From positions 68,204 to 132,203 of the forward strand of contig NZ_LN889796.1 in the NCBI RefSeq assembly GCF_900009145.1: DNA of 64,000 bases. The letters are read 5' to 3'. Positions 43,658-51,788 of the stretch are shown piece after piece. Position numbers and translations under genes: made by a program. Position 1 is the stretch's first letter. Each line of letters starts with the position of its first letter. The notes under the pieces were generated by a model, which worked only from the letters and a program-made list of their open reading frames with translations, searched no databases and was not told the origin of the DNA. Origin of the DNA: Planktothrix tepida PCC 9214 (GTDB lineage Bacteria; Cyanobacteriota; Cyanobacteriia; Cyanobacteriales; Microcoleaceae).

Positions 43658-46323
43658 GGCTGTACCCCCCAAGAATCGTATTCACAGATTTTTTCAAGGG
43701 ATGGATTTTTCTCAAGAGCATCAATGATCAGTTGCGTGAAACTCCCGCCGCCAAAATTCTCGGATTCCATAAGCCAGATGGCTTTTTCTTTATTTCGTTC
43801 TGCAATGGTTTCTTTGATTAAGCGAGTTACGTCTTTAATAGTCGGTAAATGATACTGACCCTCACGAATGTCGTTGAGGGAAACTAAACACCCTCTGTGT
43901 GTTTCCCACATTCCCCTTACTGCTTTTGTTAACTGCTGCGGTTTACCATCAACACCAAAGAGGATGTCGCCAGTTTTAAGCGTATGGAAATCAATAGGCT
44001 GCTGTGAGACTTCTGAGGAAGGAACGCGAACCACATCTACAGGAACGGGCTGTACGGGTTGAGTTTCTACACATTCCGAATTATTCGGAATCGCATTTTT
44101 TGTCGGTTCAAGTTCGGGGGCGACAACGGCGGGAGAACGATACCCCCTTGGTCTACCCTCGGTACTTAAACGGCATCGCTCCCATTTTAATTTTGTCATC
44201 GCCGCTTTAATCTGGGTTTCAACAATTTTGAGGGTTTGGGGATTGTCAACAGCAAACCCCAACTTTTCAACCGCCGCGAGTAATTCCTTGGTAGAAACTT
44301 GGGTTTTATCAACCAAGTAGTCTTCAATCTCTTCCTGTAAGAAGTTACCCGCTTGGAAATTCTCGTTAGCTGTATCGGATTGTTGTTGCTCATCAGAATT
44401 CAGCCACCAGTTTTCCCCAGCTTTGTAGAGTGCAACGGCGGCACCCCAAATGGCATCTCTTTCTTCTCTGAGGAGATTTAGAGGGATGCTTTGAGACACC
44501 GGAATAACCCAGTAACGGCGGCTACCTGTGTTGTCGTAGAGTAATTCTTTGGGGTTTGCCGTGCCAACGATGACGGATTGGCGCTTCATCTTCAAGTTTT
44601 TACGGGCATAGGGGGGACGGATTTGATCTTCACGGGTTGAGAGGAAATTTTTGATGGTTCCCGCCCCTTTCTTAGTCGTAATCCGTTCTAATTCTCCCCA
44701 TTCAATGATCCAGTTTTGGTGAAGTTTTAGCCGTTCATCTTTTTCTTTGAAGTCCCCCATATCGTCACAAAAATAGGTTTCACCGGATAACACTTTAAAA
44801 AAGCTACTCTTAAAAAGTCCCTGGTGATTAGATTGAAGAATTAAGGTGTTTTCCTGTTGACAACCTGGGTCATAGATTCGGGCGACGGCAGCTATAAGAA
44901 ATTTCTTGAAATAAGTTTGATAAATTTCATCAGATACACCGAAGTATCGCTGTGCAATACCGTCCAGAATTTTTGTATCGGAGTGTTTTTGATAGCACGT
45001 TTCTAAATAATCATGAATGGGGTTGTAAGCATTGTCTTTGGCAATTTTAAATATAATCGCCTCAAGTTGGCTACTTCCTATTCTCCTACCCCCAACTTTT
45101 AGCTCTAAACCAAGTTCTAGGGCTAGTTCTAATTCAAGGCATTCCAAGTCTAACTCGTTACCATCAAGCTCAATATTATTGTTCATCAAGTTAAGTCTAA
45201 TTCTATCGCCTATAATGTCTTGTGCCTTCTCAAATGCCTTGATTAAAGCAGGTTTCTTAAGATATTGCGGTTCTGTTCCGTTGTCATTACTGCCATTACT
45301 GCCATTACTGTTGTTATTAACTATGTGGGGATAGAATTTAGTGCCGTTATCGTTGCCGTTACTGTTACGTTTCCAGGCTTTGATACAGTTTTTTATGGCA
45401 TCAGAAGGTAAAGAAGCTGTAGGGCTATCTGCCTTTTCTCCAAATTTCCAAAGGTTTTCTCTCTCTTTACCAGAAAGGGGAGGATTGCAGCGATCGCAAA
45501 AATCATCATACAGTTGTCGTGCCGTTCCACTAAACCGAATATCTGAATTTCTTAGATAGGTTTCACACCCAATTAATCCTAAAACTAATTTCTTAGCGGT
45601 TTCGTTTCGGGTTCCTTGATTCGCTCCGTGATCAATCAAATCTCGCTCGTTTAAACTGAGGCATTGATAAAGGGGGATTTCATCATAAAATTCAGTCGTA
45701 AAACTGGGGGATACTGGTTCCTCTAAAGTTTTTTCAATGGGGCTCGGTTTCGTTTTCTCTACGACTAACATTTGCTCAATCACCCAATTTGGTGCTTGAG
45801 CAATGGCTGTATTTTCTATTGAGTTAATCCATTTGTAAATTTTAGTTTCTGGGTGAACACTGGGAGGTAAAACCGACTGACAACCATTCCAACGTAGTTC
45901 TAATAAAACCTCTTTACCGTTACCCCCAATTTCTCCGGTATTCAGTTTTTTAGTAGTGATTGCATCCCAGTATTCTGAGGGGATTTGATAAAGGTATTGA
46001 GCGCGACCTTCAAGCCCACTGGAGAAACTGACGGTGTGGGGTAAACCGCCTAAATTTTTAGCAAAATCGTGGGCTGCTTTTCCATCACAATCTACGGCTA
46101 CAATTCCTCCGTTAATTTTCCCAGTTAGTAGCCCATATCCTTTTGCTTTTCCTGATTTAATCTCTTTGACTAAAAGGGGACTATCTGGAAAAAAACCGCT
46201 TTTAGTCCAATCTTTTTGATATGGCTGTTTATTGCCATTAACGGGGCATAAACAAAAATTGTGGGGTAATATTGTTAGCCCATCAATTAATAAGTCAATT
46301 AAGCTTGTTTTTGTAGAGGTCAT
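43654..46323 (-). CDS. Primase-polymerase / VirE-type ATPase replication protein
   Basis: 889 residues. Residues ~15-190 are an archaeo-eukaryotic-like prim-pol domain (bifunctional DNA primase/polymerase): LLTGKINGGIVAVDCDG with Asp78 and Asp80, and LLELRWNGCQSVLPPSVHP. A helical middle with Asn-rich low complexity (near 325-350) follows. Residues ~450-680 are a VirE/D5-like SF3-related ATPase: a degenerate Walker A QGLFKSSFFKVLSG (about 495), Walker B IIEWGELERI, then SVIVGTANPKELL and GSRRYWVIPV. It should prime and unwind the element's DNA. Residues after ~700 are a helical/winged region. Upstream DUF3102-like and ASCH genes are in the same operon. Confidence 0.88.
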   Translation of the reverse strand: MTSTKTSLIDLLIDGLTILPHNFCLCPVNGNKQPYQKDWTKSGFFPDSPLLVKEIKSGKAKGYGLLTGKINGGIVAVDCDGKAAHDFAKNLGGLPHTVSFSSGLEGRAQYLYQIPSEYWDAITTKKLNTGEIGGNGKEVLLELRWNGCQSVLPPSVHPETKIYKWINSIENTAIAQAPNWVIEQMLVVEKTKPSPIEKTLEEPVSPSFTTEFYDEIPLYQCLSLNERDLIDHGANQGTRNETAKKLVLGLIGCETYLRNSDIRFSGTARQLYDDFCDRCNPPLSGKERENLWKFGEKADSPTASLPSDAIKNCIKAWKRNSNGNDNGTKFYPHIVNNNSNGSNGSNDNGTEPQYLKKPALIKAFEKAQDIIGDRIRLNLMNNNIELDGNELDLECLELELALELGLELKVGGRRIGSSQLEAIIFKIAKDNAYNPIHDYLETCYQKHSDTKILDGIAQRYFGVSDEIYQTYFKKFLIAAVARIYDPGCQQENTLILQSNHQGLFKSSFFKVLSGETYFCDDMGDFKEKDERLKLHQNWIIEWGELERITTKKGAGTIKNFLSTREDQIRPPYARKNLKMKRQSVIVGTANPKELLYDNTGSRRYWVIPVSQSIPLNLLREERDAIWGAAVALYKAGENWWLNSDEQQQSDTANENFQAGNFLQEEIEDYLVDKTQVSTKELLAAVEKLGFAVDNPQTLKIVETQIKAAMTKLKWERCRLSTEGRPRGYRSPAVVAPELEPTKNAIPNNSECVETQPVQPVPVDVVRVPSSEVSQQPIDFHTLKTGDILFGVDGKPQQLTKAVRGMWETHRGCLVSLNDIREGQYHLPTIKDVTRLIKETIAERNKEKAIWLMESENFGGGSFTQLIIDALEKNPSLEKICEYDSWGVQP
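44073..44100 (+). terminator. Hairpin with T-run inside the primase gene, reading antisense
   Basis: Palindrome ATTCCGAATTATTCGGAAT followed by gc and ATTTTTT on the plus strand. It lies in the primase coding region and would stop plus-strand transcripts running on from the integrase. The 22 bases beginning here recur exactly at 54490-54511 as the terminator of the small membrane-protein operon. Confidence 0.55.
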
Positions 46324-46375
46324 AATGTTAGAATGAGTGAAATGAACGGATTATGAAATAGCACCCTGGTTAACT

Positions 46376-46404
46376 CCCCCTCTTTTGAGGGGGATTCTTT
46401 TTTT
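46376..46404 (+). terminator. Intrinsic terminator reading against the replication operon
   Basis: CCCCCTC-TTTT-GAGGGGG, then ATTC and seven T on the plus strand, between the DUF3102-like and primase genes, which are on the minus strand. No plus-strand gene ends here. It could block antisense transcription; on the minus strand the same hairpin has only an A-run before it and should be a weak stop. Confidence 0.65.
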
Positions 46405-47581
46405 AGCTGAAACATTTGTTAACTAAAGCAAGCGAAAACTGGGCGCGTTGATTTTGTGAGCCGCCTGTAATTTCATCGAGTTCAGTTAAGGTTTTTTCAA
46501 CTAGATTGTCTAGTTGAACGTCAACATCATCATCAGGTGATGAACCTCCCCACATTTCATTCAACAATTCTTTTAGTAGTTGGCGTTTCTCACACCAACT
46601 TAAATTTTTGACATCAAAAATGGGTTGAGCTTCTGGTAATGAAAGAGGTGAAGCATCCTTAACTTCTTGTGCCTCAACGTCAATAAAGTTTTTAGAATCC
46701 TTATTGTCATCAACATCAGTTGACTCTTCTTCCTCTGTAGGAAGGGGGGTTGGTTCTTCTTTTAAGAGTTTTAATTCTTCCCAGAAAAACTCTCGTACTT
46801 TGTCCCCCATGTCAATAGTAAAAGTGCGGCGTTGCGGGTAGCGTACCATCACAGTTCCTATTCGTCCTGCAAAACTTTGGGTATCCGATGAGTAAGGGGA
46901 AACAATAACTTTTTGACCCAAATTTAACACTAAAGCTTGTGTGTCGGAGATACCTTCGTGTTGCTTCTGGACAGGGCAAAGGGTTAATTGTTTAGTGGCT
47001 TTTTCCCCTAAGTTTTTGCCGTCTAGGGATTCGATTCTACAAACGATTCCATCTGTAGACTTGCTGCGTACCCGCCCAAAGGTGTACCCCTTTACACTCA
47101 ATTGCCATTCGACAATATCACCCTTTTTGATGGTGATAACAGTTTTTTTAGCTTCTGCTATTTTGGCTTTAACCTCCTTAACCTTCATCTCTTGATGTTG
47201 ATTTGTTTCGGCTAAAGCTGTCATTTCCTCAACAATTTCGGGAGGAGTGGAACGCCGGGAAAGTTCAAATAGAATCGTTGGGTTGTATTTAGCTAAGGAT
47301 GGACGTTCATTAATGATAGAAGCCAACCGCATTAAACCTTCAATGGTGTCTTGGGAACAGTTAAGAGGAAGTTCATATTTGCAGAAGTACATGAACTTAT
47401 TTTTAAAGCTTTTCTTGGCTTGAATTAAAGCGTCTCCTGCTTCCTTGATTGCCTCAACGCTTCTACGGGAACTACTGAAGAAAGCTTCTCCTAAGTTCTT
47501 GCTCAGTTCTCGCTGTTTTGGGGTGAGCAGAGCATAATAATCGTCTTTTGTTTGAGGTTCAATAATAAGTGCGGTAGTCAT
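46403..47581 (-). CDS. DUF3102-like protein of the replication operon
   Basis: 392 residues. The N-terminal ~130 residues resemble DUF3102/ParB-like plasmid proteins (SVEAIKEAGDALIQAKKSFKNKFMYFCKYELPLNCSQDTIEGLM). Two beta-rich segments follow: KKGDIVEWQLSVKGYTFGRV and GQKVIVSPYSSDTQSFAGRIGTV, the second KOW-like. An acidic linker (TEEEESTDVDDN) leads to a helical C-terminus. It may help initiate replication or partition the element. Its ATG overlaps the ASCH gene stop by 4 bp, and the primase gene follows after 79 bp containing a hairpin. Confidence 0.75.
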   Translation of the reverse strand: MTTALIIEPQTKDDYYALLTPKQRELSKNLGEAFFSSSRRSVEAIKEAGDALIQAKKSFKNKFMYFCKYELPLNCSQDTIEGLMRLASIINERPSLAKYNPTILFELSRRSTPPEIVEEMTALAETNQHQEMKVKEVKAKIAEAKKTVITIKKGDIVEWQLSVKGYTFGRVRSKSTDGIVCRIESLDGKNLGEKATKQLTLCPVQKQHEGISDTQALVLNLGQKVIVSPYSSDTQSFAGRIGTVMVRYPQRRTFTIDMGDKVREFFWEELKLLKEEPTPLPTEEEESTDVDDNKDSKNFIDVEAQEVKDASPLSLPEAQPIFDVKNLSWCEKRQLLKELLNEMWGGSSPDDDVDVQLDNLVEKTLTELDEITGGSQNQRAQFSLALVNKCFS

Positions 47582-48030
47582 GAATTTGCTCCCACAAAAT
47601 GTGCGTTTTCTGAATATTTCAAAACCTCTTCATCTGGGAATTTCCATAAGCCTTGTTTACCTAAGACTTGAGGAATAAATAATGGCTGAACTTCCTCAAG
47701 TTTCCAGGCGTAAGATTGTTCCCACCACCCCGTCATTCGTTCTAAGTTGTTAGGGGTAAAGGATGTTGTCGGAATACAGTCAACGAGTTCGCATTTGCAG
47801 ACGATCGCAGCTATTGGGTATTCGGTGATGGGTAGAAGTAAGTTACCAATCGGGCGAAATTTTTCAGAAAGCTGTTTGATCAGGATTTTTCCCTGACGTT
47901 TAACGGGAGTTACCCCGGCGTGAATTAATAACGGCCCCCGATAATGGGTGTACCAATTGCGGGTTTCAAATTCCTTGATTCCGAGGGCAACGAAAGTTGC
48001 GAAAGGCTGCTGTAAAGTTAGGGCGTACAT
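47578..48030 (-). CDS. ASCH-domain protein
   Basis: 150 residues. The ASCH/PUA-like pattern is clear: YALTLQQPFATFVALGIKEFETRNWYTHYRGPLLIHAG, with the RNW strand, and PIAAIVCKCELVDCI. ASCH domains bind RNA or modified nucleotides and some hydrolyse acylated nucleosides; they are frequent in phages and mobile elements. First gene of the leftward operon, 4-bp overlap with the DUF3102-like gene. A GGGGGGTGGATCAT motif lies about 40 bases before its start, as in front of the HNH gene. Confidence 0.85.
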   Translation of the reverse strand: MYALTLQQPFATFVALGIKEFETRNWYTHYRGPLLIHAGVTPVKRQGKILIKQLSEKFRPIGNLLLPITEYPIAAIVCKCELVDCIPTTSFTPNNLERMTGWWEQSYAWKLEEVQPLFIPQVLGKQGLWKFPDEEVLKYSENAHFVGANS

Positions 48031-48161
48031 TTTGTTACCTGGTTAGTTTTTTGATGATCCACCCCCCTCCACTGATTCACCAAGGGTGAAAAGAGGGCAT
48101 CGAGGAGAATTTGCTAGAATCCCTTCTGTGCAAGGTTTTGGGAGAAATGAGCAAATTCGTC

Positions 48162-48307
48162 AAAAATGAAAATGTGTAAAATCCAAATTTTTTCATTTTT
48201 AGGTGGATCAGTGGATCATGATGGCTAGAGTGTCGTCTGCGTAAGGGAAAAGTTATGATCCACCCCCCCTGGGGACTACCCCTTAACGAGAGGGGGGTGG
48301 ATCATTT
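48162..48307. repeat. Long inverted duplication, copy A (promoter/terminator module)
   Basis: 146 bp, nearly identical to the reverse complement of 51481-51627. Block 1 (48162-48221, AT-rich) and block 2 (48241-48307) match; the ~19 bases between them differ, and one C-run differs by one base. Block 2 is a hairpin with arms ATGATCCACCCCCC and GGGGGGTGGATCAT. In the leftward direction it stands between the end of the 48319-48654 gene and the ASCH operon, so it can end one unit and start the next. Confidence 0.9.
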
Positions 48308-48318
48308 TGTGGGGATTT

Positions 48319-48654
48319 TTATCCGTCCTCTCCCGTTGGCTGTCTAACTGGATAAACGGCCAAGTAACCTTTTTCGTAAAAGTTGATCTTTTGCTGTTCA
48401 CGCAGGAAGAACAGGGCATACCAGAATTCAAGGGTTGTCAATCCTAGTTCGTGTTGAAGTTCTGACGGGTAAATATGGAACATTTTCAGCCGTTCCTTTC
48501 TGTCGCCTTCCTTAGAAAGCCAAACTTCTAATTTCTTAACTGCGGTTTCAAAGTTTTTAGGCATTGTTTCGTCTGTTGCCTCTGCAAGCAAGGCGTTTAC
48601 ATCTGCTTTGTCTAAAGTGATCGCTAATTTCTCAAGTTCATTTAGATTGGTCAT
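48319..48654 (-). CDS. Small helical protein, unknown
   Basis: 111 residues, soluble and largely helical (NELEKLAITLDKADVNALLAEA; FETAVKKLEVWLSKEGDRKE). The second half, YPSELQHELGLTTLEFWYALFFLREQQKINFYEKGYLAVYP, looks like a winged helix-turn-helix, so it may bind DNA. No family recognised. Its ATG overlaps the stop of a small membrane-protein gene upstream (ATGA). Confidence 0.7.
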   Translation of the reverse strand: MTNLNELEKLAITLDKADVNALLAEATDETMPKNFETAVKKLEVWLSKEGDRKERLKMFHIYPSELQHELGLTTLEFWYALFFLREQQKINFYEKGYLAVYPVRQPTGEDG

Positions 48655-48830
48655 GTTCGTCTCCCGTCGCCTGGTTTAACTTGTTCATCAGCCGGGGGAG
48701 TGTGGTCAGCAATTGCACGGCCACTCCCCCGATTGGGTAAGTAACTAATAAATAGAAGCAGTATTAGCAGGAACCATAGGGTTAAGCCCCAAGCTCCAAT
48801 CAAGATGGGCAAATAGTATTGATGTTGCAT
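48651..48830 (-). CDS. 59-residue single-pass membrane protein
   Basis: Translates as MQHQYYLPILIGAWG followed by a hydrophobic stretch (LTLWFLLILLLFISYLP) and a polar tail ending DGRRT. One membrane helix near the N-terminus. It overlaps the next gene by 4 bp (ATGA), which supports its reality. First gene of a short leftward unit of two. Function unknown; too short for most gene finders. Confidence 0.65.
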   Translation of the reverse strand: MQHQYYLPILIGAWGLTLWFLLILLLFISYLPNRGSGRAIADHTPPADEQVKPGDGRRT

Positions 48831-48923
48831 GGCACAAAACGAGGGTATGACCCCCGATGGGTGTTGGGTGTTAGTAGGAAGAAGATAGTGGCGGGTATGG
48901 TGTGGGTATCTTTTTGAAGGAAG

Positions 48924-48953
48924 CGGGGGGAAATATTCACCCCCGTTTTTTTT
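48924..48953 (+). terminator. Strong plus-strand terminator with no upstream gene
   Basis: CGGGGG-GAAATATTCA-CCCCCG followed by eight T. It lies between the leftward small membrane-protein gene and the rightward repressor gene. No plus-strand coding gene ends here, so it may end a short untranslated RNA starting somewhere in 48831-48920, or shield the leftward genes. The rest of 48831-49170 holds the repressor promoter and another small hairpin, CCCCTCGTAAAAAGGGG at 49026-49042. Confidence 0.65.
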
Positions 48954-49115
48954 GGCAATTTGGAAAACTTTCAGTTGACAAACAAATCCGCATTTTCTCT
49001 ACATCGCTAAACCTCCTGTTACAACCCCTCGTAAAAAGGGGAAAATCTTGATTACACCAACTCAGCAAATCCTTAACGCGGCATGGCTGAGGGGGGTAAT
49101 TGTCGTCTACGGAGT

Positions 49116-49158
49116 CTAGTAAACCTTACTCGTTATTTTTACTCGTAAGGTTTACTAG
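49116..49158. promoter_or_regulatory. Operator palindrome of the XRE repressor gene
   Basis: Perfect 14-bp arms CTAGTAAACCTTAC and GTAAGGTTTACTAG separated by 15 bases, ending 12 bp before the repressor ATG and overlapping its likely promoter. Classic autoregulatory operator geometry. Its half-site GTTTACTA recurs at 52771 and as AGTAAAC/GTTTAC at 56323-56343. Confidence 0.75.
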
Positions 49159-49170
49159 ATTTATGCTACT

Positions 49171-49449
49171 ATGGTTTCAAGAAAAAAACAAGCAATTCAA
49201 CGGGAGGGTACTAAAACGAACTTAAGACAGTTGCGGGAAGCCCTGGAGATGACTCAAGTGGAGTTTGCTGTAGCGATTGGCATTTCTCCTAGCACTGTAG
49301 GCAAGTGCGAACAAGGAATAACTGAGCTTTCTTTAGAGGCGGGTTCCATCAAACGACTGCATCTATTAATGCTCAATAAATTGGGGTACGGCGTTGAACG
49401 GTTGCCTGAATCCCTTAAAGCTGTATCTCAAGAGGAAATTTTCGTTTAA
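49171..49449 (+). CDS. XRE/Cro-CI-family transcriptional regulator
   Basis: 92 residues. Helix-turn-helix core: LRQLREALEMTQVEFAVAIGISPSTVGKCEQGITELS (about residues 17-55), in which TQVEFAVAIGISPSTVGKCE contains the recognition helix. The C-terminal part is short and basic then acidic, with no peptidase domain. It probably represses itself through the palindrome just upstream and, by half-site sharing, other operons of the element. First gene of the rightward operon of small proteins. Confidence 0.9.
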   Translation: MVSRKKQAIQREGTKTNLRQLREALEMTQVEFAVAIGISPSTVGKCEQGITELSLEAGSIKRLHLLMLNKLGYGVERLPESLKAVSQEEIFV

Positions 49450-49528
49450 TGGCTAATCAATGAGGGGAATTGAATTATTTAGTTTAATTCCCCTTTATCA
49501 ACAATCAAATCGGAGTTAAAGTTAAAGA

Positions 49529-50068
49529 ATGAAAGCTAAAATCATTTCAATTAGTTACACTTTTCAAAAGAATGATAAACAGTTTTCTATTTCCTATCAA
49601 GCTGAATTAGAGGACTGGGAGAACGAGAAAGAAAGCATTGATTTCTTAAAACAGAAATGTTTACAGGCTGCCGAAGAAGCGGGATTTAATACTAAAACCG
49701 ATAGCGGGGAAGAACTGGAGGGATTGATAAACCGCAATCAGGAATTAGCAGAAAAAATTGAATCTGCCCAAGATACTTTCAGAAAAATAGCTAATGAGCT
49801 TAACGTTTACGAAGAAGACATAGCAAGTGTGACAGCAATTCATAAAGCTATCAACAATTTTAATTTGTACGAGGTTGGGATAGCTGCAAATGATTTTAAA
49901 AATTCTTATGAACATTTGGCTGATCATCGTCAAAACCTGCAAGAGCAAATTAATGATTTCATTAATGCAATGAATCAGTTTTTGCAAGAGAACCAACTGG
50001 CTATTCCGGTTGAGTATCAATTTAAACAAGCCCTGGTTGAGTTGAAGAAAATCAATGAGTGTTTATAA
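49529..50068 (+). CDS. Helical protein with beta N-terminus, unknown
   Basis: 179 residues. The first ~30 residues look like beta strands (AKIISISYTFQKNDKQFSISYQAEL), the rest long charged helices (LEGLINRNQELAEKIESAQDTF; DHRQNLQEQINDFINAMNQFL). The ending EENQLAIPVEYQFKQALVELKKI is echoed in the 61-residue protein at 50391 (EEEQLDIPNKYKLEEVMELL), so the two share a C-terminal module. Not recognised. In the repressor operon. Confidence 0.7.
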   Translation: MKAKIISISYTFQKNDKQFSISYQAELEDWENEKESIDFLKQKCLQAAEEAGFNTKTDSGEELEGLINRNQELAEKIESAQDTFRKIANELNVYEEDIASVTAIHKAINNFNLYEVGIAANDFKNSYEHLADHRQNLQEQINDFINAMNQFLQENQLAIPVEYQFKQALVELKKINECL

Positions 50069-50107
50069 AAGATGTTGCGATAGTTCAAATTATTGAGGAG
50101 GAGAGAA

Positions 50108-50398
50108 ATGAACTCAGTTTTAAAGCCACAAGCAATGGCACTTCTAATTACTTTGAAAGATGTTTTGAAGGAGATGGAACAGAAAGAAATTCAAGATTTG
50201 ACAGGTTTACTTGCAGGAATTAGACATTTCATTAAAACAATAGAAACAGGAGAAGTAAAGTTTTCCATTCCAGAATTAATCTATCTGATAGACAACATGA
50301 TCGGAAGTTGTGAACGGTTAAAAAACAAACTTCTTGATATTCGATGGGCTATCACAAATCAACGCCAAGAAATTTATCGTGAAAACGAAAATGAATAA
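50108..50398 (+). CDS. Small helical protein, unknown
   Basis: 96 residues, helical and charged (MALLITLKDVLKEMEQKEIQDL; LIYLIDNMIGSCERLKNKLLD). The ATG at 50108 has GAGGAGAG eight bases upstream, which decides the start over an alternative at 50093. Overlaps the next gene by 8 bp. Not recognised. Confidence 0.65.
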   Translation: MNSVLKPQAMALLITLKDVLKEMEQKEIQDLTGLLAGIRHFIKTIETGEVKFSIPELIYLIDNMIGSCERLKNKLLDIRWAITNQRQEIYRENENE

Positions 50399-50576
50399 TC
50401 CTATTGAGTGTAACACTGATTCAGAGGGAGTTAACCCTAAAGATTTCAAAGAGGAAACCAGTGATTATATTGACGCTCTAACCCAATATCTGGAAGAGGA
50501 ACAGTTAGATATTCCGAATAAGTACAAATTGGAAGAAGTTATGGAATTGTTAACCGATGTTGTTGATTATTTGTAA
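50391..50576 (+). CDS. 61-residue acidic protein, unknown
   Basis: Acidic and helical. Its C-terminal TQYLEEEQLDIPNKYKLEEVMELL resembles the end of the 179-residue protein at 49529. ATG 50391 overlaps the preceding stop by 8 bp; the open frame upstream of it reads through another gene and is not used. Small acidic proteins of this sort in phage-like operons can be anti-host or regulatory factors, but nothing here shows that. Confidence 0.6.
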   Translation: MNNPIECNTDSEGVNPKDFKEETSDYIDALTQYLEEEQLDIPNKYKLEEVMELLTDVVDYL

Positions 50577-50586
50577 GGGGGTTTAG

Positions 50587-50859
50587 ATGCTGACAGACCG
50601 ACAAAGAGTCGCCTTAGAACTTTTTAAATTTGCAGTTGACACACCTCTTGGGCTTAGTTACATGGCGAGAAACATTGAAGGAACCAAAAAGCTTATTAAA
50701 GACGCTTTAACCGTTACTGATTTGTTTCTGGATAATTCTAGTTCCGAAGAGAAAACCAATGAAATTATCAGCCAGTTCCAAGCTAATAACCAACGGTTAC
50801 AAGAGATAAACGATGCGTTATTGGATACCCAATATTCAGAACCAACAACAGGAAACTAA
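50587..50859 (+). CDS. Small helical protein, unknown
   Basis: 90 residues: LTDRQRVALELFKFAVDTPL, then SSEEKTNEIISQFQANNQRLQEINDALL. Helical throughout, no motif recognised. AGGGGG lies ahead of the ATG, 10 bp after the previous stop. Confidence 0.6.
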   Translation: MLTDRQRVALELFKFAVDTPLGLSYMARNIEGTKKLIKDALTVTDLFLDNSSSEEKTNEIISQFQANNQRLQEINDALLDTQYSEPTTGN

Positions 50860-50866
50860 AGGCAAC

Positions 50867-51115
50867 ATGAACGATGAAGACTACCTAGGCATTACAGCCC
50901 TCGCACTTTCTACCCTTGCAGAATTAATGGTTGATAGTATTGACCCCAAAGATGTTCGTCCTGTTTTGATGGAGGTTTTAGTAAACGCATCTCTTAAATG
51001 GGGTACTGATACAAATTCGACTAAAGAAGACTTTCTGATTGAGGTTAAAAAGTCAATTGATGAAGTCCGGGCCTGGAGAGAAAAATACAAATCAATTTGT
51101 GCCGACTCAAACTAA
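50867..51115 (+). CDS. Small helical protein, unknown
   Basis: 82 residues from ATG 50867, 7 bp after the previous stop: NDEDYLGITALALSTLAELMV, then VRPVLMEVLVNASLKWG and a C-terminal amphipathic helix (DEVRAWREKYKSICADSN). Not recognised. The longer frame from 50813 overlaps the preceding gene and is not preferred. Confidence 0.6.
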   Translation: MNDEDYLGITALALSTLAELMVDSIDPKDVRPVLMEVLVNASLKWGTDTNSTKEDFLIEVKKSIDEVRAWREKYKSICADSN

Positions 51116-51125
51116 CGAGGTAAAT

Positions 51126-51479
51126 ATGAACACTGACCAAATGACATTAGAACAGCAACATGATGAATCGGAGAATGTATGGGAAATTAAGTACAAGTTG
51201 TTAAAGAGCAACTACGATTACATCTCCAAAGAAATTGACCAGAAAAGAGACAGAATTCTTGAGCTATCTCAACAACTTAAGGATCGGGAAGCACAGATTA
51301 AAAAGCTTACAGAAACGGTAGCTGAGTCAGAAATCAAGATTAAAGCCGTTCACAGTATTAGTCAAGTAACCGGGAAAACCAGCCTAACCCACGCCCAACG
51401 GAGAGCTATTGCCTGGGTTCAGGAAAGTATCTTGGCTGGAGAGAAGGTAGCCAACCCCAGTTTTTACGACGAGTTCTAA
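51126..51479 (+). CDS. Coiled-coil protein, unknown
   Basis: 117 residues. A long coiled coil (YISKEIDQKRDRILELSQQL through DREAQIKKLTETVAESEIKI) precedes a small globular end THAQRRAIAWVQESILAGEK. GAGGTAAAT lies ahead of the ATG. Last gene of the repressor operon; the terminator hairpin of the duplicated module begins one base after its stop. Not recognised. Confidence 0.65.
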   Translation: MNTDQMTLEQQHDESENVWEIKYKLLKSNYDYISKEIDQKRDRILELSQQLKDREAQIKKLTETVAESEIKIKAVHSISQVTGKTSLTHAQRRAIAWVQESILAGEKVANPSFYDEF

Positions 51480-51480
51480 A

Positions 51481-51627
51481 AAATGATCCACCCCCCTCTC
51501 GTTAAGGGGTAGTCCCCAGGGGGGGGTGGATCATAACTTTTCCCTTACACAGTAGTTGATTCAGCGTTCATGATCCACTGATCCACCTAAAAATGAAAAA
51601 ATTTGGATTTTACACATTTTCATTTTT
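51481..51627. repeat. Long inverted duplication, copy B (promoter/terminator module)
   Basis: Reverse complement of the module at 48162-48307. In the rightward direction, the hairpin block (51481-51548) comes right after the stop at 51479 and the AT-rich block (51568-51627) lies ahead of the HNH gene. Another GGGGGGTGGATCATGG motif occurs at 51746-51761, about 30 bases before the HNH start, matching the one before the ASCH gene. The rest of 51628-51788 shows no gene. Confidence 0.9.
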
Positions 51628-51788
51628 ACTCTGGTTCCCCTAAGAATGATTAATACACCTCTAACCCTTACCCCTTCTCTGTTAGAGGTGTTTTAGCAAA
51701 AAGCACTTTATTTTCGCGTTGTGCATTTTCCAAGTTTTTTGAGTGGGGGGTGGATCATGGATCATTTTCAAATCTGAGGAGCTAAATC

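Noticed and set aside
43526-43852. Plus-strand open frames after the integrase
   Set aside because: They are antisense to the primase C-terminus and the 54-residue gene and have no initiation context or recognisable content.
48162-51627. Insertion sequence or composite transposon suggested by the long inverted repeats
   Set aside because: No transposase lies between or in the repeats, no target duplication is seen, and the repeats line up with operon starts and ends.
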